Positions 13,460-28,714 are shown, counted from the first letter of the stretch. The stretch is DNA of 64,000 nucleotides from Deinococcus sp. JMULE3 (GCF_013337115.1 NZ_SGWE01000004.1:2177501-2241500); one strand, 5' to 3'. The notes: a model not told the origin generated them from the sequence alone. Made by a program: numbers and translations.

Positions 13460-13515
13460 AGGTTGAAAGTTGATGGTTGATAGAGCGCAGCGCTCCTCCA
13501 TCAACTTTCAACCTT
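13459..13515. repeat. inverted repeat of 7-bp units between aceE and aceF
   Basis: Perfect 18-bp arms (AAGGTTGAAAGTTGATGG / CCATCAACTTTCAACCTT) separated by 21 nt. Each arm is built of heptamers (AAGGTTG, AAAGTTG, ATGGTTG; CCATCAA, CTTTCAA, CCTTGGA). It begins at the last base of the aceE TAA stop. The RNA would form a strong hairpin that could terminate, attenuate or protect the aceE-aceF message. Confidence 0.85.
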
Positions 13516-13549
13516 GGACTATCACCATCTCTCCGAAGGAGAACCAATC

Positions 13550-15256
<1,707 letters not shown>

Positions 15257-15275
15257 CGCAGGCAGAAGGCAACAG

Positions 15276-15308
15276 AGAAGACCCCCGCCACCCTGACGGG
15301 GGTCTTCT
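15276..15308. terminator. hairpin terminator after aceF
   Basis: A perfect 12-bp stem (AGAAGACCCCCG / CGGGGGTCTTCT) with a 9-nt loop, between converging aceF and the lipoprotein gene ending at 15321; likely works on both strands. Confidence 0.85.
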
Positions 15309-15320
15309 CTTGCGGGCCGG

Positions 15321-15773
15321 TTACCAGACGCTCAGGACACGGCAGGAGCCCGGCTCGGATTTGGTGGCACCATTCGGCGTGATGCTGGCCTTGAACGTGT
15401 CCTCCTTGGTTCCCAGGGTGACGAAGCAGTTCACCTCAGCGAAGCGCCCCAGATGAGGAGTAGAGAAAGTGGCAGAGCGCTCACCGGACTTCATGGTCCA
15501 GAGCGTGACCTGGCCGCTGGACTCTTCCAGAACTTTGGCCTCCATGTATGCGATGGACTCGATGTTCTCACAGGGGCTACCGCAGGTCAGGGGACGGGGA
15601 TCTCCTGTGACGGTAAACGTCCCCCGCTCATTCTGACCATTCAGGGTGTACTCGATGGTCCACTGCTGCCCTGCACGGACATGATCGATATTGGGTCCGG
15701 CGGAGGTGATCGTGGCGCCCGGCGCGCAGCCGACGAGCAGGGTGAACAGGGGAAACAGAAGGACGTTTCGCAT
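15321..15773 (-). CDS. lipoprotein, GQxW two-cysteine family
   Basis: 150 aa. Signal peptide [15 protein letters not shown] with a lipobox (LVGC), so it is probably a lipid-anchored envelope protein. The mature part contains [16 protein letters not shown], matching the GQxW motif of the secreted proteins at 3778, 5690 and 28715, then a CGSPC pair, VNCFVTLGT and a final GSCRVL. The extra CxxxC pair is unique to this member. ATG at 15773 is 8 nt after TACACT (15787-15782); longer in-frame starts run into the repeat element upstream and are rejected. Function unknown. Confidence 0.78.
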   Translation of the reverse strand: MRNVLLFPLFTLLVGCAPGATITSAGPNIDHVRAGQQWTIEYTLNGQNERGTFTVTGDPRPLTCGSPCENIESIAYMEAKVLEESSGQVTLWTMKSGERSATFSTPHLGRFAEVNCFVTLGTKEDTFKASITPNGATKSEPGSCRVLSVW

Positions 15774-15804
15774 GCCGGAGCAGTGTACCGGACGCCCCTG
15801 CGTC

Positions 15805-15940
15805 ATACGGATTCCGTCTGTTTCATTGACAACCCGGAACCGCACCGGGTTGCCAACTCCACGCCCGGAACCCGTTTTTCTCCTAACTCGCGTCCGCTCG
15901 GGTTGAAAGTTGGTGCACACCTTTCAACCGGAGTCCGTAT
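15805..15940. repeat. structured intergenic repeat, copy A (136 bp)
   Basis: Terminal inverted repeats ATACGGATTCCG (15805-15816) and CGGAGTCCGTAT (15929-15940) pair at 11 of 12 positions. Internal stems: CAACCCGG/CCGGGTTG (15830-15852) and GGTTGAAAG/CTTTCAACC (15901-15929). The right end coincides with the A of the TGA stop of the minus-strand gene that ends at 15940. Copy B at 55563-55697 shares the ends and the middle block CCCGGAACCCG but has different, still paired, stem sequences. It resembles the mosaic small non-coding repeats known from Deinococcus; I cannot name the family. Confidence 0.85.
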
Positions 15941-16230
15941 CAGCGGGCCGCCGCACCGGGGTGGGACTGGAAGTCGGGGGTGTGCAGGGGCAGGTCGTGC
16001 CGGTGCCGGTACGCGGAGTAAAGCGCGATCCATGTGGCGTGCAGGGCGGCGGCCAGCACGGTCAGCAGCAGCGCCGGTCGTAGGTGTGTCTGCGCGGCCA
16101 GCAGGCCCAGGGTGATCAGGCCCAGGGTCAGGGTGGGTTGCCACCAGCGTTTGCGCAGGCTGACGTTCATGCAGTGCAGACCGTAGGGGGTCAGGCCCAG
16201 TCGGGCCGGAAGGGAACGGGTCATGGTCAT
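15940..16230 (-). CDS. small membrane protein
   Basis: 96 aa, unrecognised. Two hydrophobic segments (LTLGLITLGLLAA and ALLLTVLAAALHATWIALYSAY) follow a basic N-terminal part (LRKRWWQ), with a polar His-rich tail; an inner-membrane protein with both ends inside is the simplest model. The start is uncertain: ATGs at 16230, 16224 and 16170 are in frame, and TACACC just upstream fits the 16224 start best as a -10. Its stop codon overlaps the end of repeat copy A. Function unknown. Confidence 0.55.
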   Translation of the reverse strand: MTMTRSLPARLGLTPYGLHCMNVSLRKRWWQPTLTLGLITLGLLAAQTHLRPALLLTVLAAALHATWIALYSAYRHRHDLPLHTPDFQSHPGAAAR

Positions 16231-16326
16231 GGTGTACAGGACCGGGCGTTCACTGGCCGTTAACGGTGACGGGTGATGTTGCGGCATGTTACGTACGTGG
16301 CGCCGGGTGGGCCGTACCGTCGGGGC

Positions 16327-17163
16327 ATGATTCTCGTGACTGCCGCGACCGGAAACGTGGGCCGTGAACTCGTGCCTCAGCTGCTCGGTGCCGGACTGCC
16401 GGTCCGGGCCGGGAGCCGTCACCCGGACCCGGCGCGCTGGCCGGACGCCGAGGTGGTCACCCTGGACCTGACTGATCAGGACAGCGTGCGGGCCGCCGCG
16501 CGGGGCGTCACGGCCGCGTACCTGATCGTCCCGGAGACGCTGGAGGCGGCGGACGTGCGGGCCACGCTGCGCACCCTGCGGGACGAGGGTGTGGCGCGCG
16601 TGGTCCTCCAGAGCGGCTTCGGGGTGCAGGGCGGCGGCAACCTGCTGGGCGACGCCGAGGCCGCCGTGCGCGCCAGTGGCCTGGAGTGGACGATCCTGCA
16701 GCCGAACTGGTTCATGCAGAACTACAACCAGATGTTCCGCCGCGGCGTCCGTGACCGTCACGAGTTCGCGGAACCAGCTGGAACGCACCGCACGAGTTTC
16801 ATCGACACGCGCGACATCGCGGCGGCGGCCGTGACGGTCCTCTCGGGGGAGGGGCATGCGGGGCGCGTGTATCCGCTGACCGGTCCGGCCTCCCTGGACC
16901 GGCACGAGGTGGCGGCCGCGCTGAGCCGCGCGCTGGGCCATGAGGTCACGTACCGCCCGGTGGACGACGACGGGTTCGTGGAGTTCCTGGTGTCCACCGG
17001 CGAGAGTGACGAGGAGGAGGCGCGCGCCATCGCCTCGATCTACCCGCCGATCCGCGCGGACGTCACGGCGCCCGTCACGGATGACCTGCCGGGCCTGATC
17101 GGCCGCGCCGGGTACACCATCGACGACTTCGCGCGGCATTACCGTGCCGACTGGCAGGCCTGA
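16327..17163 (+). CDS. NmrA-like NAD(P)-binding protein (atypical SDR)
   Basis: 278 aa. Rossmann start ILVTAATGNVGRELVPQLLGAG carries the atypical SDR nucleotide motif (TGxxGxxG type), then GSRHPDPARWPDAEVVTLDLTD. It lacks the classical YxxxK catalytic pair and has the NmrA/QorB-like order LEWTILQPNWFMQN and TSFIDTRDIAAAA. Members act as NAD(P)H:quinone reductases or redox-sensing regulators; which applies here is unknown. ATG 6 nt after TACCGT (16315-16320). It converges with the glycerophosphodiesterase gene. Confidence 0.85.
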   Translation: MILVTAATGNVGRELVPQLLGAGLPVRAGSRHPDPARWPDAEVVTLDLTDQDSVRAAARGVTAAYLIVPETLEAADVRATLRTLRDEGVARVVLQSGFGVQGGGNLLGDAEAAVRASGLEWTILQPNWFMQNYNQMFRRGVRDRHEFAEPAGTHRTSFIDTRDIAAAAVTVLSGEGHAGRVYPLTGPASLDRHEVAAALSRALGHEVTYRPVDDDGFVEFLVSTGESDEEEARAIASIYPPIRADVTAPVTDDLPGLIGRAGYTIDDFARHYRADWQA

Positions 17164-17182
17164 CCGGAGACAGGATCCCCCC

Positions 17183-17854
<672 letters not shown>

Positions 17855-17898
17855 CCCCGCCACGCTACCGCCCCCACGTCCGGGGCGTGGCCTCCCCC

Positions 17899-17929
17899 TT
17901 GACCTTCCCCCAGGGGCAGGGCGCACGCT
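17899..17929 (+). promoter_or_regulatory. MerR-type promoter with 19-bp spacer
   Basis: TTGACC (17899-17904) and CACGCT (17924-17929) are 19 bp apart, and the spacer holds a dyad CCTTCCCC-CA-GGGGCAGG (17903-17920, one mismatch). A long spacer with a centred dyad is the classic MerR-family arrangement, so the regulator encoded next probably controls itself. Confidence 0.6.
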
Positions 17930-17953
17930 GGAGGCACCTCCGGAGGTTCGCCC

Positions 17954-18775
17954 ATGACACCCACACTCATGACCATCGGCGCGTTCGCGCAGGCGGCGGG
18001 CCTGAGCGCAAAGGCGCTGCGCCTGTACGACGACCTGAACCTGCTGCGCCCCGCTCAGGTGGATGAAGGCAGCGGGTACCGCCGCTACGAGCCTTCTCAG
18101 CTCGCGGACGCCCGGCTGATCGGCCTGCTGCGCCGCGCGGACCTGCCCCTGAACGACATCCGCCTGTTGCTGGACACGCCCGCCCCGGAGCGGCCCGCCG
18201 CGCTGCGCGCCCACCTCGCCCGGCTGGACCGCCTGCACCGCGAGCGGCGCGACCTGACCCTGTACCTCATCGCCCACCTGCAAGGAGAGACCCCCATGAC
18301 CCTGCCCCCCGTCCAGACCCGCTTCCAGCCGCAGCAGAACGTCGCCACCCTGACCCGTCACGTGCTCGTCGCGGACCTGCCCGCTGCCATTCAGGGCGGG
18401 ATGCAGACCCTGCTGGACCACGTCGCCGCACAGGGCACGGTGGCGGGCGCGCCGTTCGTGATCTTTCACGGCGAGGTGAACGCCGACAGCGACGGCCCCA
18501 TCGAGATCTGCGTGCCGTACGCGGGTGCGGTCACGCCCGGCGGGAACGTCGCCCTGCGCGTCGAGCCCGCCCGGCACGAGGCCTTCCTGGCTCTGACCCG
18601 CGAGCAGTTCGAGTTCCCGCAGATTCTCGCGGCGTACGACGCCACCTGCGCCCACGCCACCGCGCACGGCACCTGCACGCTGTCCCCGCGCGAGGTCTAC
18701 GGTTACGACTGGGATGGCGCCGCGCCCGGCGAGCCGGTCGGTGATGTCGCGTGGCCGTACCAGCCCGCACCCTGA
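17954..18775 (+). CDS. MerR-family regulator with GyrI-like effector domain
   Basis: 273 aa. N-terminal MerR winged helix ([40 protein letters not shown]...[19 protein letters not shown]), a dimerisation helix to about residue 115, then a GyrI-like/AraC-effector-binding barrel (from [18 protein letters not shown] to GYDWD). This is the BmrR-type layout, in which an organic ligand untwists the promoter DNA. The genes it controls are unknown; a self-promoter with a 19-bp spacer lies just upstream. ATG 17954 has CCGGAGG upstream; an ATG at 17969 is also possible. Confidence 0.9.
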   Translation: MTPTLMTIGAFAQAAGLSAKALRLYDDLNLLRPAQVDEGSGYRRYEPSQLADARLIGLLRRADLPLNDIRLLLDTPAPERPAALRAHLARLDRLHRERRDLTLYLIAHLQGETPMTLPPVQTRFQPQQNVATLTRHVLVADLPAAIQGGMQTLLDHVAAQGTVAGAPFVIFHGEVNADSDGPIEICVPYAGAVTPGGNVALRVEPARHEAFLALTREQFEFPQILAAYDATCAHATAHGTCTLSPREVYGYDWDGAAPGEPVGDVAWPYQPAP

Positions 18776-18849
18776 CGGGTCCCAAACGTCAGCGAAGCCC
18801 CAAGGACCCCCTCGCCCCGGCCGGGTGGGGGGCCGCTTACACTGGGCGG

Positions 18850-19938
<1,089 letters not shown>

Positions 19939-19940
19939 GG

Positions 19941-19968
19941 AGTGGGAAGTGGGAAGTAGGGAGTAGGA
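19941..19968. repeat. degenerate 7-bp tandem array
   Basis: Four in-register heptamers, AGTGGGA, AGTGGGA, AGTAGGG, AGTAGGA, beginning two bases after the App1 gene stop and lying before the shared terminator with glgX. Reverse complement of the unit seen at 9699-9733. Confidence 0.75.
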
Positions 19969-19985
19969 AAGGCAGGAACAGAGGA

Positions 19986-20018
19986 GAGGCGGCCCCAGTA
20001 TGCGGGCCGCCTCTTTTT
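19986..20018 (+). terminator. intrinsic terminator
   Basis: A 10-bp perfect stem (GAGGCGGCCC / GGGCCGCCTC), 8-nt loop, followed by TTTTTAT: a textbook rho-independent terminator for the App1-like gene, 10 nt before the glgX end. Confidence 0.9.
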
Positions 20019-20027
20019 ATCGGGTCG

Positions 20028-22145
<2,118 letters not shown>

Positions 22146-22201
22146 CAGAGGTGCGCTCTCCTTTCGTGGCGGGGCAGGCGCGGGAGCGCCGCCCGGAACG
22201 T

Positions 22202-22213
22202 GGAAACGGTACC
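22202..22213 (-). promoter_or_regulatory. LacI-type operator-like site upstream of glgX
   Basis: GGAAACGGTACC matches the GGAA-N4-TTCC pattern with a central CG and one arm mismatch. It is weaker than the alpha-amylase site and is supported mainly by the shared function of the three genes. Confidence 0.4.
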
Positions 22214-22324
22214 AGACCACCCCGCGCAGACCACAGCCACGGGCACAAACCCAAGCGAAGCCCAAGAGGGCTCTCATGCGGCTCACGGGCTCCCGACCGC
22301 CTCCCGGACGCAGAATGACAAACG

Positions 22325-22353
22325 AAAAAGCCTCCGCGCAGATGCCAGAGGCT
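22325..22353 (-). terminator. intrinsic terminator for the 22397-23218 gene
   Basis: On the minus strand AGCCTC ... GAGGCT forms a stem followed by TTTTTCG, about 45 nt after the stop of the RG-rich protein gene. Confidence 0.7.
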
Positions 22354-22396
22354 CCCAGATGAGGGAATTTTTAGCGGGGCGTCAAGCTGGCCTGGA

Positions 22397-23218
22397 TCAG
22401 AACTCCAGGCGGCCGCGCGGCCCGCTCAGGCGGTACAGCTTCTCCGGGGTCCACAGCTCGTAGGTGTACATCGGGTACTGGCGCTTGAAGCGGCCCACCC
22501 GGTCCCAGACCTCGCGCGATTCGAACGGCACGACCAGGATCAGGCGGATGACGCTGTCCTCGTAGTCGTAGATGTAGAAGTCGAAGTGGAAGGTCTGCTC
22601 GCCGCCGCGGTCCGTGAACAGCGGGAACGAGAACGGCCGGTACCGCCACGCCTTGTTCTTCTCCGTCAGGATCTTCGCGGCGACGCGCTTGAGGTTGCTG
22701 TCCGGGAAGGTCATCTTCTCGCCGTCCCGGTCGGTGAAGACCGTGTCCGGGGCGGGCGCGTCGAGCTGCACGCGCTTGAGTTCCGGCAGGGCCTTCTTCA
22801 CCTTGGGCGGCGCGGCGCGGCGCGGCCCGCTGCCGGGGCGGCTGCCCGCGCGGCCCTCCGAGGTGCGGCCCTCACCGCTGCCCTGCGCGGCCTCGCCGGG
22901 CTTGCGGCGGGCGGGGTTCGTGCCGCCGCGTGCGCCGCTGCCGCCGCTCTTCGACCCGCCGGTCCGCGTACCACCGAAGGGACCGCCGGACTTCGCCCCG
23001 CCCGTGCGGGAGTCGCTGCTGCGGCTCGAGCTGCGGCGCGGCCCGCCGGTGCCGCTCAGCTCGGTGCGCACGGGACGACTGTCGCCGCGCGAGTCGTTGC
23101 GGCTCCCCTCGCTGCGCTCACGCGCCGGGCGGGTGGTTTCGCGCGTCGCGCCGCCCCGGCCCTGCGCGGTGTTTCGTTTTGGGGCTCGGCCCCGTGAACC
23201 TTTCTTTGGCCCCGTCAT
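22397..23218 (-). CDS. basic RG/GS-rich protein with compact C-terminal domain
   Basis: 273 aa, unrecognised as a whole. Residues ~1-145 are low-complexity Arg/Gly/Ser/Lys (many RG, SGG and GT units) and should be disordered and nucleic-acid binding. Residues ~165-273 are a folded domain: [73 protein letters not shown]. The order helix, [15 protein letters not shown], strand resembles PD-(D/E)XK or T7-endonuclease-I-like folds, but the expected ExK triad is not evident, so it may be inactive or unrelated. ATG 8 nt after TACACT (23232-23227). Confidence 0.7.
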   Translation of the reverse strand: MTGPKKGSRGRAPKRNTAQGRGGATRETTRPARERSEGSRNDSRGDSRPVRTELSGTGGPRRSSSRSSDSRTGGAKSGGPFGGTRTGGSKSGGSGARGGTNPARRKPGEAAQGSGEGRTSEGRAGSRPGSGPRRAAPPKVKKALPELKRVQLDAPAPDTVFTDRDGEKMTFPDSNLKRVAAKILTEKNKAWRYRPFSFPLFTDRGGEQTFHFDFYIYDYEDSVIRLILVVPFESREVWDRVGRFKRQYPMYTYELWTPEKLYRLSGPRGRLEF

Positions 23219-23300
23219 AGCTTCCCAGTGTAGTGCACCCGCACCAGAAAGGGCGCACGCCGCCCCCGGTGACGTCAGGGGCGGCGCGGACGAAGCCTGT

Positions 23301-24281
23301 TTACTTCGCGAGGCTGCGGATCAGGTCCAGGTTCACGAAGCGGTTCAGGTCCGGCACGTCCCGCGCGAAGCCCGCCTCCCTGTTCAGCTGCGCGTACTCC
23401 GCGAGGGTTTTCAGGTTGATGTCCCACGTGACGCGCGTGCGGGCCAGCGCCTTGAACAGCTCGTTGGTGTTGGGGCGCTTGCCGGTGAACGCGTAGATCT
23501 GCTCGGCGACGGCCTTCTGCGCGCCGGCGTTGCTGCTCTTGATGTAGGTGATCGCGGCGAGGTGCCCCTTCAGGAGGCCCTTGACGGTCTCGGCGTTCGC
23601 GGCGGCGTACTTCGTGTTCACGGTCAGGACGGTGGTGGTGTAGTTCCCGCCCTCCCAGATGCCCTTCTCGTTCACGATCAGTTTCGCGCCCTGGGTTTCC
23701 ATCACGGCGCCCCAGGGTTCCTGCACGAGCGCGGCGTCCACCTGCTTCGCGGCGAACGCGGCGGGCATGTTCGCCGGGTCGATGGGGATGATGCTGACGT
23801 TGCCGCCCTCGTCGGTGGCTTTCAGGCCGTTCTCGTGCAGCAGGTGCCGCAGGCTGATGTCCTGCGTGCTGCCGCGCGTGGGCACCGCGACCTTCTTCCC
23901 GGCCAGCCCCTTGACGTTCCGCACGCCGCTGTCCTTGCGGGCGACCAGCACCGCTCCGGCGTTCGCGGCGCCTGCGTACACCTGGATGGGCACGCCGCGC
24001 ATGAAGGCGTTCATGGCCGGGCCGGGGCCGACGTACGCGGCGTCGATGGCGCCCGCCGCGAAGGCCTCGTTGATCTGGCTGCCGTTCGCGAATTCCTTGA
24101 CGACCAGTTTCACGCCGTCCGGGAGGTTCTTCTGGATCAGGCCGCGCTGCACGCCGACCAGTCCGGCGGCGTGGGTGACGTTCGGGAACACGCCCAGGCG
24201 CAGTTCTTTCGCCTGCTGCGCGCTGGCGCTGGCGCTGGCGATCAGGGTCAGGGTGAGGAGGGGGAGGAGGGCACGCTTCAT
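23301..24281 (-). CDS. ABC transporter substrate-binding protein, NitT/TauT (SsuA-like)
   Basis: 326 aa periplasmic binding protein. Signal peptide [22 protein letters not shown], then [22 protein letters not shown] and [30 protein letters not shown], characteristic of the aliphatic-sulfonate/taurine/nitrate class, with the [16 protein letters not shown] and [11 protein letters not shown] motifs. The ligand could be a sulfonate or another small anion. No permease or ATPase gene is adjacent, which is unusual. ATG 6 nt after TATCCT (24293-24288); an AT-rich palindrome (24301-24321) lies just upstream. Confidence 0.88.
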   Translation of the reverse strand: MKRALLPLLTLTLIASASASAQQAKELRLGVFPNVTHAAGLVGVQRGLIQKNLPDGVKLVVKEFANGSQINEAFAAGAIDAAYVGPGPAMNAFMRGVPIQVYAGAANAGAVLVARKDSGVRNVKGLAGKKVAVPTRGSTQDISLRHLLHENGLKATDEGGNVSIIPIDPANMPAAFAAKQVDAALVQEPWGAVMETQGAKLIVNEKGIWEGGNYTTTVLTVNTKYAAANAETVKGLLKGHLAAITYIKSSNAGAQKAVAEQIYAFTGKRPNTNELFKALARTRVTWDINLKTLAEYAQLNREAGFARDVPDLNRFVNLDLIRSLAK

Positions 24282-24300
24282 GGCCCCAGGATAGCAGACC

Positions 24301-24321
24301 AGTTGAGTAAACTTGTCAACT
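24301..24321 (-). promoter_or_regulatory. palindromic operator candidate at the substrate-binding protein promoter
   Basis: AGTTGA-N9-TCAACT lies immediately upstream of the -10 box, with TTGACA (minus strand) inside the palindrome as a possible -35, in a locally AT-rich patch. It looks like a repressor site; the regulator is unknown. Confidence 0.45.
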
Positions 24322-24459
24322 AGATTGGATTTCGGCAGAACCCAGACCCCGCGCGGGGATCACCCTCCAGCTCATCACCCTGCGGCCTGCCCGCCCCTGA
24401 CCGCTCCCTGACCGGGCGCGCACACGCCGCTGACCGACGGGCGCGAGGGTGAACGGCAC

Positions 24460-26685
24460 ATGCGACGACTGAAGACCGCCCTGCTGGCCCTGACCCTCTC
24501 GCTGGGAGGCGCGCACGCCGCCACCCTCATCGGCTTCGCGCAACTGCCCGCCGACACCCTCGCCGACGGGCCCGCCAGCGGCGCCTGGAACGGCGGCCTG
24601 CGCGGCCAGACCCGCTTCCAGGGGCAGCCGGTGCAGGGCTTCAGCGGCGTGCAGTTCACGGCAGGCGGCGAGTACCTGTTCCTGAGCGACAACGGCTTCG
24701 GCGCGAAGAACAACAGCGCCGACTACCTCCTGCGCCTGTACCGCCTGAGCGTCGCGCCGAACACCGCCGCGAAGGCCGGGACCGGGCAGGTCGGCGTGCG
24801 CAGCTTCATCAACCTGCGCGACCCGGACCGCCGCGTGCCGTGGCAGATCGTGAACGAGGCCACCCCCGACCGACTGCTGACCGGCGCGGACTTCGACCCG
24901 GAAGGCTTCGTGATCGCCCCCGACGGCACCCTGTGGATCGGGGACGAGTTCGGCCCGTACCTGCTGCACTTCAGCGCCGACGGCCGCCTGCTGGGCGCCC
25001 CCATTCCCACGCCGAACCTGCACGGGCGGCCCACCCTGCGCGGCCAGAACCCCATCGTGGTCGCGCACCGCGGCAGCAGCGGCACCCGCCCCGAACACAC
25101 CCTGGAAAGCTACCGGGTCGCCATCGAGGGCGGCGCGGACTTCATCGAACCCGACCTCGTCGTCACGAAGGACGGCGTGCTCGTCGCCCGGCACGAACCC
25201 GTCATGGTCGTCCTCGACAAGGACGGCAAGGTCACGGAAGCCACCACCGACGTCGCCACCCGCCCCGAGTTCAAAGACCGCGTGCGGACCAAGACGCTCG
25301 ACGGGACCAGCGTCACCGGGTACTGGGTGGAGGACTTCACCCTGGCGGAACTGAAGACCCTGCGCGCCGTGGAACGCCTCCCCGCGCTGCGCGGCCGCGC
25401 CTTCGACGGCCGCTTCGAGGTGCCCACCCTCGCCGAGATCATCGCGCTCGTCCGCGACACGGAAGCCCGCACCGGCCGCAAGGTCGGCATCTACCCCGAA
25501 ACGAAACACCCCACCTACATGAAAGCCGCCGGGTTCGACACGGGCCAGCTGCTGATCGACACGCTGACCCGCGAGAAGTTCACCGACCCCGCCCGCGTGT
25601 TCATCCAGTCGTTCGAGACCACCAACCTCCGCGACCTCAAGACCCGCATCATGCCCGCCGCGGGCGTCACCCTGCCGCTCGTGCAGCTCGTCAGCGGCCC
25701 TGCCGAGGCCCCCTACGACTGGACCGCCAGCGGCGACACCCGCCGGTACGACGCCCTGACCACCCCCGAGGGCCTGCGTGACCTCGCCACGTACGCCAGC
25801 GGCGTCGGCCCCACCAAACGCTGGATCATCACCGACAAGGGCGACACCACCGACTTCGTCACCCGCGCGCACGCCGCCGGACTGCTCGTGCACCCCTGGA
25901 CGCTGCGCAGCGAACCCACCTACCTGCTGCCCACGTACGCCGGGAACCCCGAAGAGGAAATGCGCCAGCTGCTGCGCGCCGGCGTGGACGGCTTCTTCAC
26001 CGACTTCCCCGCCACCGGCGCGCGCGTCGTGGCGCAGGTCAGCGCCCCCGAGGTCCGCAGCCCCCAGCACCCCGCCTTCACGCAGGGCACCAGCAGCGCC
26101 GACGCCACCCTGGGCGCCAGCGGCGGCTTCGAGGGCCTCGCCCTGAGCGCCGACGGCACCACCCTGTACGGCCTGCTGGAAAAGACCGTCACCGGCGACC
26201 TGCCCGGCCAGCTGCGCCTGAACGCCCTGAACCTCGCCACCCGGCAGTGGAGCCTCGCGGGCCGCTACGCCCTCGACGCGGGCAGCGACGCCATCGGCGA
26301 CCTCGCCACCGTCAACGACACCCAGTACCTCGTGCTGGAACGCGATGGCAAGGTCCACACCGACGCCCGCAACAAACGCGTGTACCTCATTGACCTCAAA
26401 CGCCTGAACGCCGACGGCACCTTCCAGAAGACCCTGATCGCCGACCTGATGAACATCGCCGACCCGCAGGGCCTCGCGCCCGACACGCGCGGCGGCACCC
26501 TGACCTTCCCGTACGTCACCATCGAGAACATCATCGTCCTGAACCCCACCACCCTCCTGATCGCCAACGACAACAACTACCCCGCCACCGGCGGCCGCGG
26601 CCCCGGCGTGAAGGACGACACGCAGTTCCTGTGGCTGCGCCTGGACGAGCCCCTGAACCTCGCCCCGAACCTCGGCGGACGCTGA
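24460..26685 (+). CDS. secreted phytase-like protein with inserted glycerophosphodiesterase domain
   Basis: 741 aa. Signal peptide RRLKTALLALTLSLGGAHA. Residues ~22-190 and ~535-741 resemble the two halves of an esterase-like-activity-of-phytase propeller domain (FSGVQFTAGGEYLFLSDNGFG; DPEGFVIAPDGTLWIGDEFGPY; FEGLALSADGTTLYGLLE; LNPTTLLIANDNNYP). Between them, ~198-525, is a full GDPD domain: VVAHRGSSGTRPEHTLESY, FIEPDLVVTKDGVLVARHEP, GIYPETKHP and GVDGFFTDFP. Such a protein could release phosphate or glycerophosphate from extracellular organic phosphates. No TANNNT box; GAGGG at 24445-24449 is a possible ribosome site. A strong hairpin terminator follows. Confidence 0.88.
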   Translation: MRRLKTALLALTLSLGGAHAATLIGFAQLPADTLADGPASGAWNGGLRGQTRFQGQPVQGFSGVQFTAGGEYLFLSDNGFGAKNNSADYLLRLYRLSVAPNTAAKAGTGQVGVRSFINLRDPDRRVPWQIVNEATPDRLLTGADFDPEGFVIAPDGTLWIGDEFGPYLLHFSADGRLLGAPIPTPNLHGRPTLRGQNPIVVAHRGSSGTRPEHTLESYRVAIEGGADFIEPDLVVTKDGVLVARHEPVMVVLDKDGKVTEATTDVATRPEFKDRVRTKTLDGTSVTGYWVEDFTLAELKTLRAVERLPALRGRAFDGRFEVPTLAEIIALVRDTEARTGRKVGIYPETKHPTYMKAAGFDTGQLLIDTLTREKFTDPARVFIQSFETTNLRDLKTRIMPAAGVTLPLVQLVSGPAEAPYDWTASGDTRRYDALTTPEGLRDLATYASGVGPTKRWIITDKGDTTDFVTRAHAAGLLVHPWTLRSEPTYLLPTYAGNPEEEMRQLLRAGVDGFFTDFPATGARVVAQVSAPEVRSPQHPAFTQGTSSADATLGASGGFEGLALSADGTTLYGLLEKTVTGDLPGQLRLNALNLATRQWSLAGRYALDAGSDAIGDLATVNDTQYLVLERDGKVHTDARNKRVYLIDLKRLNADGTFQKTLIADLMNIADPQGLAPDTRGGTLTFPYVTIENIIVLNPTTLLIANDNNYPATGGRGPGVKDDTQFLWLRLDEPLNLAPNLGGR

Positions 26686-26696
26686 ACCCACAGAGG

Positions 26697-26729
26697 AGGA
26701 GGCCACCCGGTCAATCTGGGTGGCCTCCT
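26697..26729. terminator. bidirectional hairpin terminator
   Basis: A perfect 12-bp stem (AGGAGGCCACCC / GGGTGGCCTCCT) with a 9-nt loop between the converging GDPD/phytase-like gene and the GNAT gene. Confidence 0.85.
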
Positions 26730-26746
26730 GCCCTTGCCGCGCTGCT

Positions 26747-27181
26747 TCAGGGCCGGACGAGCAGCACCATCCGCCCCGCCCGCCGGAACCCGAGGTGGCT
26801 GTAGAACGCCTCGGCCGGTGACTCCCGCGCGGTCAGGAGCGATACGTTCGTCACCCCACGCGCCCCGGCGGCCGCCAGATGCGCGTCCAGCAGCGCCCGG
26901 CCCACCCCGCCGCGCTGCCGTTCGGGCCGCACGAACATCTCCTGCACCTCGTGCGACAGGAACGAATCCCGCACCTGATCGCGTCCCAGCACCGCCCCCA
27001 CGCACACGTCCCCGTCCCAGGCGACCAGCGCGGCACTCCGGGGCGTGGCGAGCAGGTCACTCAGGGCCGCGCGGGCCGATTCGTCCGTCCACGCCTCGTT
27101 CCAGGGCGCCGCGCCGAACGTCGCGCAGAACGCGTCGGCCAGGGCAGGCAGATCAGCCACAGAGGCGGGGCGGAGCTCCAT
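26747..27181 (-). CDS. GNAT-family N-acetyltransferase
   Basis: 144 aa acetyl-CoA-dependent acyltransferase. The core is clear: MELRPASVADLPALADAFCATFG at the N terminus, EVQEMFVRPERQRGGVGRALLDAHL (motif A, pyrophosphate loop RQRGGVG) and ESPAEAFYSHLGFRRAG (motif B). The acceptor substrate is unknown. The ATG at 27181 lies 2 nt after the proS stop, so it is the second gene of a proS operon; a role in tRNA or amino-acid modification is only a guess from context. Confidence 0.88.
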   Translation of the reverse strand: MELRPASVADLPALADAFCATFGAAPWNEAWTDESARAALSDLLATPRSAALVAWDGDVCVGAVLGRDQVRDSFLSHEVQEMFVRPERQRGGVGRALLDAHLAAAGARGVTNVSLLTARESPAEAFYSHLGFRRAGRMVLLVRP

Positions 27182-27183
27182 CC

Positions 27184-28668
<1,485 letters not shown>

Positions 28669-28714
28669 CGCCCCGCATGATACCGGGCGCCGGGGACTGG
28701 TCAGGGTGTGACGG

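Noticed and set aside
15805..15940. tRNA or tmRNA-like fold in repeat copy A
   Set aside because: The multi-stem outline is suggestive, but there is no T-loop GTTCRA motif, no anticodon arm and no CCA end.
16290..16302. TTACGTACGT as a second RDRM near the NmrA-like gene
   Set aside because: The palindrome is too short and lacks the 17-bp TTAnG-N7-CnTAA spacing.
24316..26706. 796-residue minus-strand frame opposite the GDPD/phytase-like gene
   Set aside because: Gly/Val/Ala/Gln-rich product with no motif and no promoter; the plus strand carries signal peptide and catalytic motifs.
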